Of a stretch of 64,000 nt of DNA, positions 54,771-63,782 are shown piece by piece. Below the pieces are notes generated by a model. That model saw nothing but the letters and a program-made list of their open reading frames with translations. It searched no databases and was not told where the DNA came from. The first letter of the stretch is position 1; each line of letters opens with the position of its first letter. Both the position numbers and the translations under genes were made by a program. Source of the stretch: JAICSD01 sp963836665 (GTDB taxonomy: Bacteria > Acidobacteriota > Vicinamibacteria > Vicinamibacterales > 2-12-FULL-66-21); NCBI GenBank assembly GCA_963836665.1, contig CAWIKL010000001.1, forward strand, positions 1,922,001 to 1,986,000, read 5' to 3'.

Positions 54771-56509
54771 GCCGGCCTCCGGGCGTGTTGGCGGCGTTGG
54801 CGCTGGTCGCGCTCGGGCCCGCCGCGGCATCGGCGCAGGGCAACAAGAGCGCCTCGCCCATTCGCCTCGAATTCCGCGCGCTTGGTGACGACGGTGGCGT
54901 CGTCACGGACCTGAAAGCGGCCGACCTGTCGCTGAGGGTGAACGGCAAACCACGCACGATCCAGTCGCTCAGCGTGTTCCAGACCGACGCTGCCGCGATC
55001 GCTTCGTCCGCACCGCTGCCGCCGCCCTACGTGTCCAATGCGGCGGGTCAGGGCGGGCGCATCTTCCATGTGCTGATCGACGATGATTCGATCTCTCCCG
55101 GCCGAGAATCGCAAATCAAGGAGACGATCCGCCTGCTGACCGCCGAGCTGGCGCCTACCGACCGCCTCGGTATCCTCACGCCGCAAGGCACCGTCAACAT
55201 CACGCCGACCAACGACTTCACGAGGGTGAAGCTGGCGATGAACGGATTGACCGGGCGCGCACCGTCGAACGAAACCGATCAGGACGCGCACTGCCGCACC
55301 AAGCGCGTCATTGCCGCGGTCGGCACGATGCTGTCGTTGACTGGTTCCACGCCGACGACGATCGTCGTCTTCTCGAGCGGGCTGAGCACGCCGGGCGTGA
55401 AGAAGGTGACACCCGGAGCGCGCGGCGACGCGGGCACCAACGAGCTGTGCCCGGTCGAACCGCAGGATCTGATCAACATCGGCAACATCGCCGCCGCCGC
55501 CAACGTCGACCTCTATCTATTCCAGGTCGTCGACGGACTGGCGGGCAGCGCCTCCACGCTCGACGCCGGATTCGAGAGCCTCGCGGGCGCCACCGCAGCG
55601 CAGTACCTGAAGCTGCCGACAAGTCCGCAGACGGTCGTCACCAAGCTGCTGCGCGAGACGTCGGCGTATTACCTGGCGATCTTCGATCCCGAGCCGGGCG
55701 AGCGCAACGGGCAGCCGGAGCGCATCGACCTGAAGACGACGCGCGACAAGGTGACACTACGGGCACGGCCGGCCGTGATGATGGCCAAGGAAACGGCGCC
55801 GAAGACCGTGACGCCGCGCGACATGCTCCGCGTGGCTGTGGAGTACCGCGAGCTGCCGCTGCGCTCAACGGCCTACTCGTCGCGGATGCCGGGGAGCAGC
55901 GACGCCCGGGTGGTCGCGCTGTTCGAGCTGCTCGATCCCGGTGCGACGATCGCGGCGGCCAGTGTCGGCCTGTTCGACGCGGCGGGGACGCTCAAGGCGC
56001 AGTGGACGGCGCAGAAGGACGACCTGGCCAAACATCCGGCGCGCGCCGATCTACAGGTAGCGGCCGGCACGTATCGCGTGCGCGTCGCGGTCGTCGACGC
56101 CAACGGGCGGCCCGGGACGACCGACGAGGAGGTCCACGCCGAGCCGGTGCGCGCCGATCCGTTGACGATGAGCGCGCTCGTCATTGGCACGCAGATACAG
56201 GGGGGCGGCTTCGTGCCTCGCCTGGAATTCACCAGCGAAACCATCGCGATCGGCCTCATTGAAATCTATGGGGTGCCGAAGAGCGGCGCGCTGACTGTCA
56301 GTCTCGACGTCGCGTCGACGCCCGACGGCCAGCCGCTGGCCACCGCGGAAACGACCATCGGTCGCGGCTCCGCCGACGACGCACGGACGGCGATCGGCGG
56401 CTTCGGCGTCGACGGCCTGCCGCCGGGCGATTACCTGATGCGCGCCGTGGTCCTGCTCGACGGCAAGCCGGTGGGAAGAGTGGTGCGGACGCTACGGAAG
56501 GCGCGGTGA
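54767..56509 (+). CDS. VWFA-related Acidobacterial domain-like protein (copy 3)
   Basis: A 580-aa secreted protein, GTG start at 54767 overlapping the S9 peptidase stop (GTGA). The signal peptide is VLAALALVALGPAAASAQ. The VWFA-related features are a shortened entry motif (LKAADLSLRVNGKPRTIQSL), the core IFHVLIDDDSISPGRESQIK and TTIVVFSSGLSTPGVKK, and YYLAIFDPEPGERNGQPERI, which matches LGYYTTN...RKI of the other copies in position. The C-terminal half has Ig-like beta sequence (RVRVAVVDANGRPGTTDEEV). Coupling with a secreted peptidase suggests a shared extracellular function (inference). It overlaps the convergent adenylate kinase gene by 18 nt. Confidence 0.8.
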   Translation: MSRPPGVLAALALVALGPAAASAQGNKSASPIRLEFRALGDDGGVVTDLKAADLSLRVNGKPRTIQSLSVFQTDAAAIASSAPLPPPYVSNAAGQGGRIFHVLIDDDSISPGRESQIKETIRLLTAELAPTDRLGILTPQGTVNITPTNDFTRVKLAMNGLTGRAPSNETDQDAHCRTKRVIAAVGTMLSLTGSTPTTIVVFSSGLSTPGVKKVTPGARGDAGTNELCPVEPQDLINIGNIAAAANVDLYLFQVVDGLAGSASTLDAGFESLAGATAAQYLKLPTSPQTVVTKLLRETSAYYLAIFDPEPGERNGQPERIDLKTTRDKVTLRARPAVMMAKETAPKTVTPRDMLRVAVEYRELPLRSTAYSSRMPGSSDARVVALFELLDPGATIAAASVGLFDAAGTLKAQWTAQKDDLAKHPARADLQVAAGTYRVRVAVVDANGRPGTTDEEVHAEPVRADPLTMSALVIGTQIQGGGFVPRLEFTSETIAIGLIEIYGVPKSGALTVSLDVASTPDGQPLATAETTIGRGSADDARTAIGGFGVDGLPPGDYLMRAVVLLDGKPVGRVVRTLRKAR

Positions 56510-57136
56510 CATGACGCGCTGGATGTGCGCGTGCAACGCGGCGGTCACGCGATCGGCGTGCTGTAGCCCGTTGACTTCGCCGAATCCGGTACGCGGCCGG
56601 TAGTAGTCGATGACCGGCGTCGCTGCCTCCGCATACGTTTCCAGCCGCCGGCGGACAGTGTCGGGATGATCGTCGGGGCGGACGATCAGATCGCCGCCGC
56701 AGTAGGGGCAGTGCTCCTCGGCGGTGGACTCGTGCGAGACCGACTGGGTCAGCCCGCAGCTGTCGCAGACCCGGCGGCTCGACATCCGTTTGACGATGGC
56801 GTCGCCCGGTACGTCAATCAACGCCACGACCAACGAGTCGGGCGCCCGCATCGTGTCGAGCGCGGCCGCCTGCGCGACGGTGCGCGGGTAGCCGTCGAGG
56901 ATGAAGCCGTCGGCCGCGTCAGGCTGCGCCAGCCGCTCACGAACCAAATCGGTAATCAACGCGTCACCGACCAGGCCGCCGGATGCCATGATCCCCGCCA
57001 CCTGATTCCCGAGCGGCGTACCGGCCTTGACAGCGGCGCGCAGGATGTCGCCCGTGGAAATGTGGGGATGCGAGAGTTGGCTGGCGATACGGGCAGCCTG
57101 GGTCCCCTTGCCGGAGCCCGGGGGCCCGAGTAGCAC
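56492..57136 (-). CDS. adk: adenylate kinase, zinc-LID type
   Basis: A 214-aa kinase that interconverts ATP + AMP and 2 ADP. The P-loop GPPGSGKGTQ is at residues 4-13, HISTGDILR binds AMP, DGFILDGYPRT is the Adk signature, and the long LID has CDSCG and CPYCG, four Cys that bind zinc. GTG at 57136 is taken as the start. The usual N terminus MNIVLLGPPG can be read upstream (AAT ATC GTG) but without a start codon in frame. An ATG sits one base out of frame at 57153-57151, so a missing base near the start is possible. It is convergent with the VWFA-related copy 3. Confidence 0.92.
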   Translation of the reverse strand: MLLGPPGSGKGTQAARIASQLSHPHISTGDILRAAVKAGTPLGNQVAGIMASGGLVGDALITDLVRERLAQPDAADGFILDGYPRTVAQAAALDTMRAPDSLVVALIDVPGDAIVKRMSSRRVCDSCGLTQSVSHESTAEEHCPYCGGDLIVRPDDHPDTVRRRLETYAEAATPVIDYYRPRTGFGEVNGLQHADRVTAALHAHIQRVMSPRLP

Positions 57137-57165
57137 GATATTTAAGGCATCCTCCCGCCGTCAGT

Positions 57166-57663
57166 TTACTTCGGGGCGTAGACGATGCGCGACTTCGCTT
57201 CGGCGAGACGTTTCGGATCGAGGCCCGGTATTTTCTTGACGTCGGCGAACGACTTGAGGATGTTCCCGGCGTCGCGATAGGCGACGATCGCCGCCGCTTC
57301 GTCCGCGGTGAAACCAGCCGCGTCGGCGAGCTCCTTGGCAGTCGCCTTGTTGACGTCGACGGCGAGGAAGAACTTCGTCAGGTAGGCTTTGACCGCGTCC
57401 GCCAGCTCGTCGGTACCCTGCGCTCCTTTGTTGTTGCGCATGTCGTCGACGCTCGCGGCCCAGCCTGACGCCGTCTTTCGCTGCGCGACGGCCGACAGGA
57501 TGCCGTGGCACGGCACGCACATCGTCGCCACGGCGTCACGCCCGTCGCCCGCCGGCAGCACGGCCGACTCTTCCGGCGTCAGCGGACGGACCTCGTGCGC
57601 CGGCACCGGCACCACTGGCGCCTGCGCCAGGACGGCGAACAGCAGCGTCGCCGCCGCGATCAT
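57166..57663 (-). CDS. secreted cytochrome c-like protein with helix-hairpin-helix domain
   Basis: A 165-aa protein with signal peptide (MIAAATLLFAVLAQAPVVPV). CVPCH (CxxCH) near residue 69 is a single heme c attachment site. The distal ligand may be the Met in VDDMRNNKGAQ, typical of acidobacterial mono-heme proteins. The C-terminal part is a ComEA-like helix-hairpin-helix (VDVNKATAKELADAAGFT, IVAYRDAGNILKSFADVKKI). It overlaps the ThuA stop (ATGA), so it is the last gene of the PQQ-dehydrogenase operon. It probably passes electrons from the dehydrogenase (inference). Confidence 0.85.
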   Translation of the reverse strand: MIAAATLLFAVLAQAPVVPVPAHEVRPLTPEESAVLPAGDGRDAVATMCVPCHGILSAVAQRKTASGWAASVDDMRNNKGAQGTDELADAVKAYLTKFFLAVDVNKATAKELADAAGFTADEAAAIVAYRDAGNILKSFADVKKIPGLDPKRLAEAKSRIVYAPK

Positions 57664-58541
57664 TTCGCCGTGCCGGGGAACGGGCGCGGTGCGACGTCGC
57701 CGTCGCTCATCCCGAGCGCCCACTTGATGGCTTCGAGATACATGATCTGCACGTCACGGTTGTCCCAGGTCGACGCCGCGTGGCCGAGCGCGGAATAGAA
57801 CACGCGCCCCTTGCCGTAGGTCTTGGCCCAGACGAGCGGGAAGTCGCCGTCGGTGCGGTGCACTTCCTGGTTGGGCGGCATCTTCGAGACGTCGAGGCGG
57901 AGGAGCACGTGGATCTTCTCGCGCGAGTAGTCTTTCGCCTGGTAGAACTCGTCGGTGAACGGGAACGGTGCCGCGCCGAAGTGCTTGGTCGCGGGAAACA
58001 CCGGGTCTTCGTTGATCACCGTCCCGGGCGCACTGCCCCACGGGTGGCCGTCGTAGCGGCCGCCGAGCATTTCGCCGAATTCCGGCCAGTCGAGGAAGGC
58101 CGTCGTCGCGGTGTGGGCGGCGATGAAACCCTTCCCGTCCTCTTTCACGAACGAGAGCAGCTCGGCCTTCTGCTTGTCATCAATCGGCACCTCGCGATGA
58201 CCGAGGAAGAAGATCGCGTCGACGCTGACCAGGCTCGGACCGCCGCTCGCCGGCTGCCCCGTCGTCATCTGCGGCGTCTTCGAGATGATGTTCGAGTCGG
58301 TGCGGATGAAGCTGTCGTAGGCGCCGGACTCGTAACCGAGGCGCTCGATGACCGACATCGCGTGCGACACGGACTCGTGCTGCGCGATTCCGTTGCGGGT
58401 GTCGGCCCAGATGAGAACGGTCTTGCGCGGACGCGGACCGCCGCGGCCGCCGCGTCCCTGCCCTTGCCCGGCCGGGACCGCCGCAAGCAAGATGCATCCG
58501 GCGAGCACCGCCCACGCAGACCGACGGTTACTTGATCGCAT
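57660..58541 (-). CDS. ThuA-domain secreted protein
   Basis: A 293-aa protein with signal peptide (SAWAVLAGCILLAAVPAG) followed by a Gly/Arg linker (QGQGRGGRGGPRPRK). The ThuA/trehalose-utilisation glutamine-amidotransferase-like fold is shown by TVLIWADTRNGIAQHESVSH, FFLGHREVPIDDKQKAELLS, GKGFIAAHTATTAFLDWPEF and GGRYDGHPWGSAPG, then GRVFYSALGHAASTW. It lacks the class I amidotransferase Cys, as usual for ThuA proteins. ThuA-domain proteins often accompany PQQ-type dehydrogenases and sugar catabolism genes. The start at 58541 overlaps the dehydrogenase gene by 14 nt; the frame further upstream is shadow. Confidence 0.85.
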   Translation of the reverse strand: MRSSNRRSAWAVLAGCILLAAVPAGQGQGRGGRGGPRPRKTVLIWADTRNGIAQHESVSHAMSVIERLGYESGAYDSFIRTDSNIISKTPQMTTGQPASGGPSLVSVDAIFFLGHREVPIDDKQKAELLSFVKEDGKGFIAAHTATTAFLDWPEFGEMLGGRYDGHPWGSAPGTVINEDPVFPATKHFGAAPFPFTDEFYQAKDYSREKIHVLLRLDVSKMPPNQEVHRTDGDFPLVWAKTYGKGRVFYSALGHAASTWDNRDVQIMYLEAIKWALGMSDGDVAPRPFPGTAK

Positions 58542-60399
58542 ACGCGACCACGGTATCGGAAGTTGGACTCTGCAGGAAGCCGCCGCCGCCGGCGGCGATG
58601 ACGACGTACTGCTTGCCGTCGCGTCCGACGTAGGTCGAGGGAATCGCGTGTCCCGGCGCTTCAAGCGTGTCGCTCCACAGCTCCTTGCCGTTGCGCGCAT
58701 CGAACGCACGAAACTTGCCGTCAACCGTAGCGCCGATGAAGACGAGATTGCCGGCCGTGGAAATCGCGCCGCCGAGACTCGGCGTTCCCGTGTGCAGCCC
58801 CTTCTTGTCGAGATCGGGAAACGAGCCGAGCGGCACGTGCCAGACGATGTCGCCGGTCTTCGTGCTGACCGCGACCAGCTCGCCCCAGGGGGGCGCCTGG
58901 CAGGAGTACATTGTTTTCGGATCCCAGAAGCGCCGCCCTTCGGGGGTCACCTTCCGCCACGTCGGACTGACGCCGGCGTTCTCGTCGCTGGCGCCGCGCT
59001 GCGGTGCGGGCGGCGCGCCGGCGGGGGGCGGACCGCCTCCGGGAGGGGCGCCGCGTCCGCGCCCGCCGCGGCCGCCGGTCGCCTGCTCGAGGTGGCCCCA
59101 CTGCCCCGCGTTCATCACGTTGGTGATCATCAGGCCGAGCGGCTTGTCGTAGGTGACGCCATTCCAGTTGCCACCGCCGACCGCACCCGGGAACAGCACG
59201 ATGTCCTGCTTGTCGTTCCAGGGGGTGTAGGGCCCCGAATCAGCGAGCTTGTAGGTTTCCCACAGGCCCTGGCAGTAGGCGTCGTGCTCGGGCGTGATCC
59301 CCTTCGCGAGATCTTCCTTCTTCATCGAGTTGCGCGCGAGCGGGGCGGGCTTCAGCGGGAACGGTTGCGTCGGCGAGGTCTGCTCGCCCGGCGCCGTCGA
59401 TTGCGGCACCGTGCGCTCCTCGCTACCCCATACCGGCTCGCCGTTGGTGCGATCGAGCACCCAGAGCAGTCCCATCTTCGTGATCTGGGCGACGGCCGGG
59501 ATGGTCTTGCCGTTTTTGACGACGTCGACGAGCGCCGGCGCGGCGCCGAGGTCGTAGTCCCAGATGTCGTGATGCACGATCTGGCGGTACCACTTCAGCT
59601 TGCCGCTGGCCGCGTCGAGCGCCACGACCGACGTGCCGTAGAGGTTGTCGCCGTGGTGATCGCCGCCGTAGTAGTCGTTCTCGCCGGGCATCGAGTTGGG
59701 CAGGAAGATCATCCCGCGTTCGGCATCGAGCGACATCAGCCCCCACACGTTCGTGCCGCCGGCGGTCTTCCATCCGTCATCGGTCCACGTCTCGTGGCCG
59801 GGCTCGCCGGGCTGCGGAATCAGGTTGAACGTCCAGGTCAGCTTGCCGGTGCGGACGTCGAAGGCGCGGATCCACGGCTTGTTGCCCTGGACGATGGCCA
59901 GGTTCTTGTAGATCGCCGCCGGCGAATTCATCGAGTCTTCGAGCTCCACTGTGCCGTCATCGCCGAAGCCGTCGGCCGGTTTCCCGGTCTTTGGGTCGAT
60001 CGCGTAGAGCTCCGTGCCGGCGGAGGCAATCACACGCGGCGCCGTCGCGGCGTCGCCCGGCCAGTACGACACACCTCGCCGGGTCGTGCGCACGGCGGGC
60101 ACCTTCCAGATCTGCTGCCCGGTTACGGCATCGAGCGCGTAGAAGCCGTTGCCGGCAGCGAAGAACATCACGCTGTCGACGACAATCGGCGTGCTCTCGA
60201 AGAAGCCCGACTTGTCGCCGGTATGAAACGTCCACGCGCGGGCCAGCCTGGTGACGTTATCGGCGTTGATCTGGGTCAGTGTCGAAAACCGCGTCGCCCC
60301 CTGGTCCTGTCCGTAGTAGACCCAGTTGTTCTGCCCTGCCAGCGAGGCTGACATCAGGGCGACGGCAAGAACGGCGGAGGCGAGCGGTTTGCTGTGCAT
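58528..60399 (-). CDS. PQQ-dependent dehydrogenase-like beta-propeller protein
   Basis: A 623-aa secreted propeller of the quinoprotein alcohol/glucose dehydrogenase type. A signal peptide (ASAVLAVALMSASLAGQ) precedes WVYYGQDQGATRFSTLTQIN, the usual entry motif, then tryptophan-docking repeats such as VTGQQIWKVP, RTGKLTWTFN, ASGKLKWYRQ, KTGDIVWHVP and ARNGKELWSD. VHHDIWDYDLGAAPALVD is characteristic of GDH/ADH family active-site blades. A Gly/Arg/Pro-rich insert (GGRGGRGRGAPPGGG) interrupts one blade. It follows the TonB receptor by 7 nt and precedes the ThuA gene, with a cytochrome c last: a likely periplasmic oxidation unit for a sugar or alcohol. Confidence 0.9.
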   Translation of the reverse strand: MHSKPLASAVLAVALMSASLAGQNNWVYYGQDQGATRFSTLTQINADNVTRLARAWTFHTGDKSGFFESTPIVVDSVMFFAAGNGFYALDAVTGQQIWKVPAVRTTRRGVSYWPGDAATAPRVIASAGTELYAIDPKTGKPADGFGDDGTVELEDSMNSPAAIYKNLAIVQGNKPWIRAFDVRTGKLTWTFNLIPQPGEPGHETWTDDGWKTAGGTNVWGLMSLDAERGMIFLPNSMPGENDYYGGDHHGDNLYGTSVVALDAASGKLKWYRQIVHHDIWDYDLGAAPALVDVVKNGKTIPAVAQITKMGLLWVLDRTNGEPVWGSEERTVPQSTAPGEQTSPTQPFPLKPAPLARNSMKKEDLAKGITPEHDAYCQGLWETYKLADSGPYTPWNDKQDIVLFPGAVGGGNWNGVTYDKPLGLMITNVMNAGQWGHLEQATGGRGGRGRGAPPGGGPPPAGAPPAPQRGASDENAGVSPTWRKVTPEGRRFWDPKTMYSCQAPPWGELVAVSTKTGDIVWHVPLGSFPDLDKKGLHTGTPSLGGAISTAGNLVFIGATVDGKFRAFDARNGKELWSDTLEAPGHAIPSTYVGRDGKQYVVIAAGGGGFLQSPTSDTVVAYAIK

Positions 60400-60406
60400 G
60401 GGCGGC

Positions 60407-63400
60407 CTAGAACTGATACTTGAACGCGAACTGCATGATACGCGGATCGCCAGCGCTCAAGATGCGTCCGAAGTTGGTGCTGTTCAGGGCCGCCGTCGGG
60501 TTGTTGAGCGGGGCGGTGTTCAAGACGTTGAACACTTCCCAGCGGAACTGGAACGCACGCGGCCCGACCGGGAAGGTACGCGTCACGGCCAGATCGTTCT
60601 GCAGCCGGGAGGGCCCGTAGAACGCGTTCGGCTTCAGCGTGCTGTAGGTGCCCTGCGCCGGAGAACCGAAGGCCGCGGCGTTGAGATAGTTGTCCACGGT
60701 CTTGGCGCCGAAGACATTATCGGTGAGCTGCACGGCGCGCTGACCGCCGGTGCCCGACAGCGCGTTATCCACGCCGGTCGTGACCGTGAACGGACTGCCG
60801 CTCTGCCAGCGGACGAGCGGCGCGATCTGCCAGCCGCTGAGGATCACCTTGGCCGCGCCGCCCGAGAACTCCGGAGTGTGCCAGACGCCCGACACGTTCA
60901 GCACGTGGCGGCGATCCGAATCGCACGCCGAGTAGTCGAGGTTCGGATCGTTCGGGTTGACGATCGTCGGGCCGGTCAGCTCGGTGGTGGCGGGGTCGCT
61001 CATGCACTTCGAGAGCGTGTAGTTGACGAGTGCGCTGAGGCCGCCTTTCAGCCGCTTCTGGGCCGAGATCAGCATGCCGTCGTAGTTGGCGCGCCCGGTG
61101 TCGTCGAGTTGCCCGATGGTGCCGTAGAACCCTCCGTAGGCGGGGTTGCGCAAGACGAGGAACCGCCGCGCGTTGGTGGTGGCGGTGGTCGCGCCGGGCG
61201 AATAGACCGCGTAGTTCAACTCGGTCGCGCGCCAGAGGTGCGATGAATGGTTGCCCAGGTAGCTCGCGGTGAGCAGCCACTCGCCGAGCTGGTGCTGCAC
61301 GCCGAGATTCCACTGCTGCAGCATGGTCGGCTTGGTGTCGATCGGCGCGTTCACGTAGACACCCGCGGTCGGAAACGGCTGCGTCGCCCAGCCGGTGCCG
61401 AGGGCGGGAAACGGATTGCCGCCCGGATAGCCGACCCAGGGATCGGTCAAACCGCCCGACGGACTGGTCAACGTAATCTGCGCTCCCCATGGCGGATTGT
61501 TGGCGAACCGCGTGTTGAAGAACAGCTGCGGCGTGTCATAGAACACGCCCCACCCGCCGCGAACGGCCGTCTTCTCGGTCGGCTGCCAGACAACGCCAGT
61601 GCGAGGGGCAAACTGGGCCCAGTGATCGTTCATCGCCGCCGATCCCGGGAAGCCCGGATCGCCCGGGAAATACAGCCCGGGCGGTGCCTGGGGATAGACA
61701 GTGCTGCGGATCCCGGCGTCGAAGCGCGCGAGATCGAAGTTGTCGACGTAGTCCAATGTGTTCTTGATCGGCAGGTACGGTTCCCAGCGCAGGCCGGCGT
61801 TGAGCGTCAGGTTGGCGCGCACCTTCCACTCGTCCTGGGCGTAGGCGCCGAGGTAGTCGTTGTGATCGTTGTCGTAGACGGGATTGCCCTGCACGAAGCT
61901 GCTCAGCTTGCCCAGCATGAAGTCGGCGAGGCCGAGCCCGGTCGCTTGCCCGTTGAAGGTGAACTGACCGTTGCTCGGACGGTTGTTCACGGTCTCGATC
62001 CGGGTGTGAATCCAGTTGCCGCCGAACGACACCTGGTGCTTGCCACGGATCCAGTCGAGGTCGTCGGCGAACTGGAAACCGTTCGAGTTGAAGTAGCCGG
62101 GATTGGTGCCGCCAGTGCCGAAGTTGAAGCCATTGGTGACGCTGAGACCCATGAATCCCTGGACGAATCCGTAGACAGTGGACCCGACGTCGGAGGGGGA
62201 GAAGTAGGTCGGCATCGGCCGGTCGTTGAGGGTCTTGTTCCAGGTGACGTGAATCGCGTTGACCGTGCTGGCCGACAGGATCCAGTTGTGGCCGGCGACG
62301 AGCGAGTGCACCTGGTTGTTCTGCCCGGTGCGGCTCAGGGTCAGCGCGTTGGTCCCGTCGTAGGTCGCCGGGTTGTCGTAGACGGCGTAGAGATAGCGCA
62401 CGAACAGGCTCTGGTTGCGATCGATCGAGTAGTCGGCGCGGGCCAGGTTCTGGTGCTGCGTGCTGTTGTTGGGGATGCCGTACTGCAGCTTCCCGCACGG
62501 ATCGGTCGAGACCGGCACGTGCGTGAGAATGCTCATCGCGACGGGATTGAAGAGCGCCGGATTGATCGTGTTGTTGACGAAGCCCGCCGTCGGCGAGAGC
62601 GTGATCTGTTTGCCGCTGCACGACGGTGAGGCGATCGCCGTGAAGTCGCCGGCGAGCATCGCCGCCGTCGGCGCGAAGCTCGTATTGGTCGCCGGATTGC
62701 TCTTCTCGACCGTGCCCTGATAGCCGTCGAAGAAAAACAGCCGGTCCTTGGCGATTGGGCCGCCCAAGGTGCCGCCGAACTGCTGGCGTCGAAGGCTGTC
62801 GCGGGTCGGCGAGAAGAAATTACGGGCGTTGAAGTGGTAGTTGCGAATGAAGTCGAACGCGTCGCCGTGGACTTGATTGGTACCGGACTTGGTGACGAGG
62901 TTCACCGCCGAGGCCGCGTGATGGCCGTAGCGCGCCGGCAGCGAGCTGGTCTCGACCTTGAACTCCTGTAGCGCATCGGGAAAGGGTGTCGGCAGGTTCA
63001 AGTTGTTGAACGGATCGTTGTGGGTGCCGCCGTCCATGATGTAGGTGATGCCGTTGGCCTGGCCGCCGGCGACCGAAATGGTCACGGTGGGAAAGTTCTT
63101 GTTGGTGTTGAGATCGCCCGCCGGCGCGGCCGTCGCCAGGCCCGACAGAAAGATGAGCTCGGTCGCCTGACGGCCGTTGAGCGGAATTTCGGTCACCTGC
63201 TCGTGGTTGATCACCTGGCCGACGCCGGTGGACCGTGTTTCGACCATCGCGCTCGACGCCTGCACCGTGACTTCCTCGCCGATGTTGCCGACCGCTAGTG
63301 TCGCGTCGAACGTCGGGTTGGTGTTGACCTCGAGCACGATGCCTTCGTGGACGTAGGCATTGAAGCCCTGCAGCGCGATCTTGAGCCGGTAAGGCCCGAC

Positions 63401-63625
63401 CGGCAGGTTGGGAATGACGTAGGCACCGTCGGATCCGGTGAAGACCGTGCGGGTCGTCCCGGTGTCCGTCTTGGTGATCGTGACCTCGACGCCGGGCAGC
63501 ACAGCGCCGCTCGAATCCTTGACCACCCCTGAGACCTGGGAGCTGGCGACGGCCTGCGCGCGTCCGGTACCGGCGGCCGCGAGCCAGACGAGCGCGGCGA
63601 CGAGAGTTATCCGCCACATCTTCAC
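60407..63625 (-). CDS. TonB-dependent receptor, Oar-like
   Basis: A complete 1072-aa outer-membrane receptor. A signal peptide (MWRITLVAALVWLAAAGTGR) is followed by the carboxypeptidase-regulatory-like domain (VSGVVKDSSGAVLPGVEVTI), plug elements (EIPLNGRQATELIFLSG; AASAVNLVTKSGTNQVHGDA) and a long beta-barrel ending GDPRIMQFAFKYQF, with the aromatic terminal residue needed for outer-membrane insertion. GTG at 63625 has AGGGAGG 7 nt upstream. It shares architecture with the receptor at 1-3248 but is clearly divergent. It heads the operon with the PQQ-type dehydrogenase, so import of the dehydrogenase substrate is a plausible role (inference). Confidence 0.95.
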   Translation of the reverse strand: MKMWRITLVAALVWLAAAGTGRAQAVASSQVSGVVKDSSGAVLPGVEVTITKTDTGTTRTVFTGSDGAYVIPNLPVGPYRLKIALQGFNAYVHEGIVLEVNTNPTFDATLAVGNIGEEVTVQASSAMVETRSTGVGQVINHEQVTEIPLNGRQATELIFLSGLATAAPAGDLNTNKNFPTVTISVAGGQANGITYIMDGGTHNDPFNNLNLPTPFPDALQEFKVETSSLPARYGHHAASAVNLVTKSGTNQVHGDAFDFIRNYHFNARNFFSPTRDSLRRQQFGGTLGGPIAKDRLFFFDGYQGTVEKSNPATNTSFAPTAAMLAGDFTAIASPSCSGKQITLSPTAGFVNNTINPALFNPVAMSILTHVPVSTDPCGKLQYGIPNNSTQHQNLARADYSIDRNQSLFVRYLYAVYDNPATYDGTNALTLSRTGQNNQVHSLVAGHNWILSASTVNAIHVTWNKTLNDRPMPTYFSPSDVGSTVYGFVQGFMGLSVTNGFNFGTGGTNPGYFNSNGFQFADDLDWIRGKHQVSFGGNWIHTRIETVNNRPSNGQFTFNGQATGLGLADFMLGKLSSFVQGNPVYDNDHNDYLGAYAQDEWKVRANLTLNAGLRWEPYLPIKNTLDYVDNFDLARFDAGIRSTVYPQAPPGLYFPGDPGFPGSAAMNDHWAQFAPRTGVVWQPTEKTAVRGGWGVFYDTPQLFFNTRFANNPPWGAQITLTSPSGGLTDPWVGYPGGNPFPALGTGWATQPFPTAGVYVNAPIDTKPTMLQQWNLGVQHQLGEWLLTASYLGNHSSHLWRATELNYAVYSPGATTATTNARRFLVLRNPAYGGFYGTIGQLDDTGRANYDGMLISAQKRLKGGLSALVNYTLSKCMSDPATTELTGPTIVNPNDPNLDYSACDSDRRHVLNVSGVWHTPEFSGGAAKVILSGWQIAPLVRWQSGSPFTVTTGVDNALSGTGGQRAVQLTDNVFGAKTVDNYLNAAAFGSPAQGTYSTLKPNAFYGPSRLQNDLAVTRTFPVGPRAFQFRWEVFNVLNTAPLNNPTAALNSTNFGRILSAGDPRIMQFAFKYQF

Positions 63626-63721
63626 GTTCGTACCTCCCTCTCAGCCCAAACGCATGCGGCTGCCGGATGGCAGGCATGCGTGCCGGGACGGTAGCACCAG
63701 GACGCGCGGCGGGACTACGAG

Positions 63722-63743
63722 GTTACGGTGGCGTTACCGTAAC
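63722..63743. promoter_or_regulatory. perfect inverted repeat, possible operator
   Basis: GTTACGGT (63722-63729) and ACCGTAAC (63736-63743), a perfect 8-bp inverted repeat with a 6-nt spacer, extended by flanking GGTT/AACC. It lies in the 157-nt divergent gap between the TonB-receptor operon and the citrate synthase-family gene, 26 nt upstream of the latter's -10 element. Confidence 0.5.
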
Positions 63744-63768
63744 AACCTCGCCGGGCAAACCAGGCCGG

Positions 63769-63774
63769 TATAAT
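63769..63774 (+). promoter_or_regulatory. consensus -10 element of the citrate synthase-family gene
   Basis: TATAAT, perfect consensus, 8 nt before the ATG at 63783. No Shine-Dalgarno sequence is present between them, so the transcript is likely leaderless. Confidence 0.5.
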
Positions 63775-63782
63775 CGGCGCGC

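Noticed and set aside
58348..60351. 667-codon plus-strand frame
   Set aside because: Antisense of the PQQ dehydrogenase-like gene; composition typical of shadow frames.
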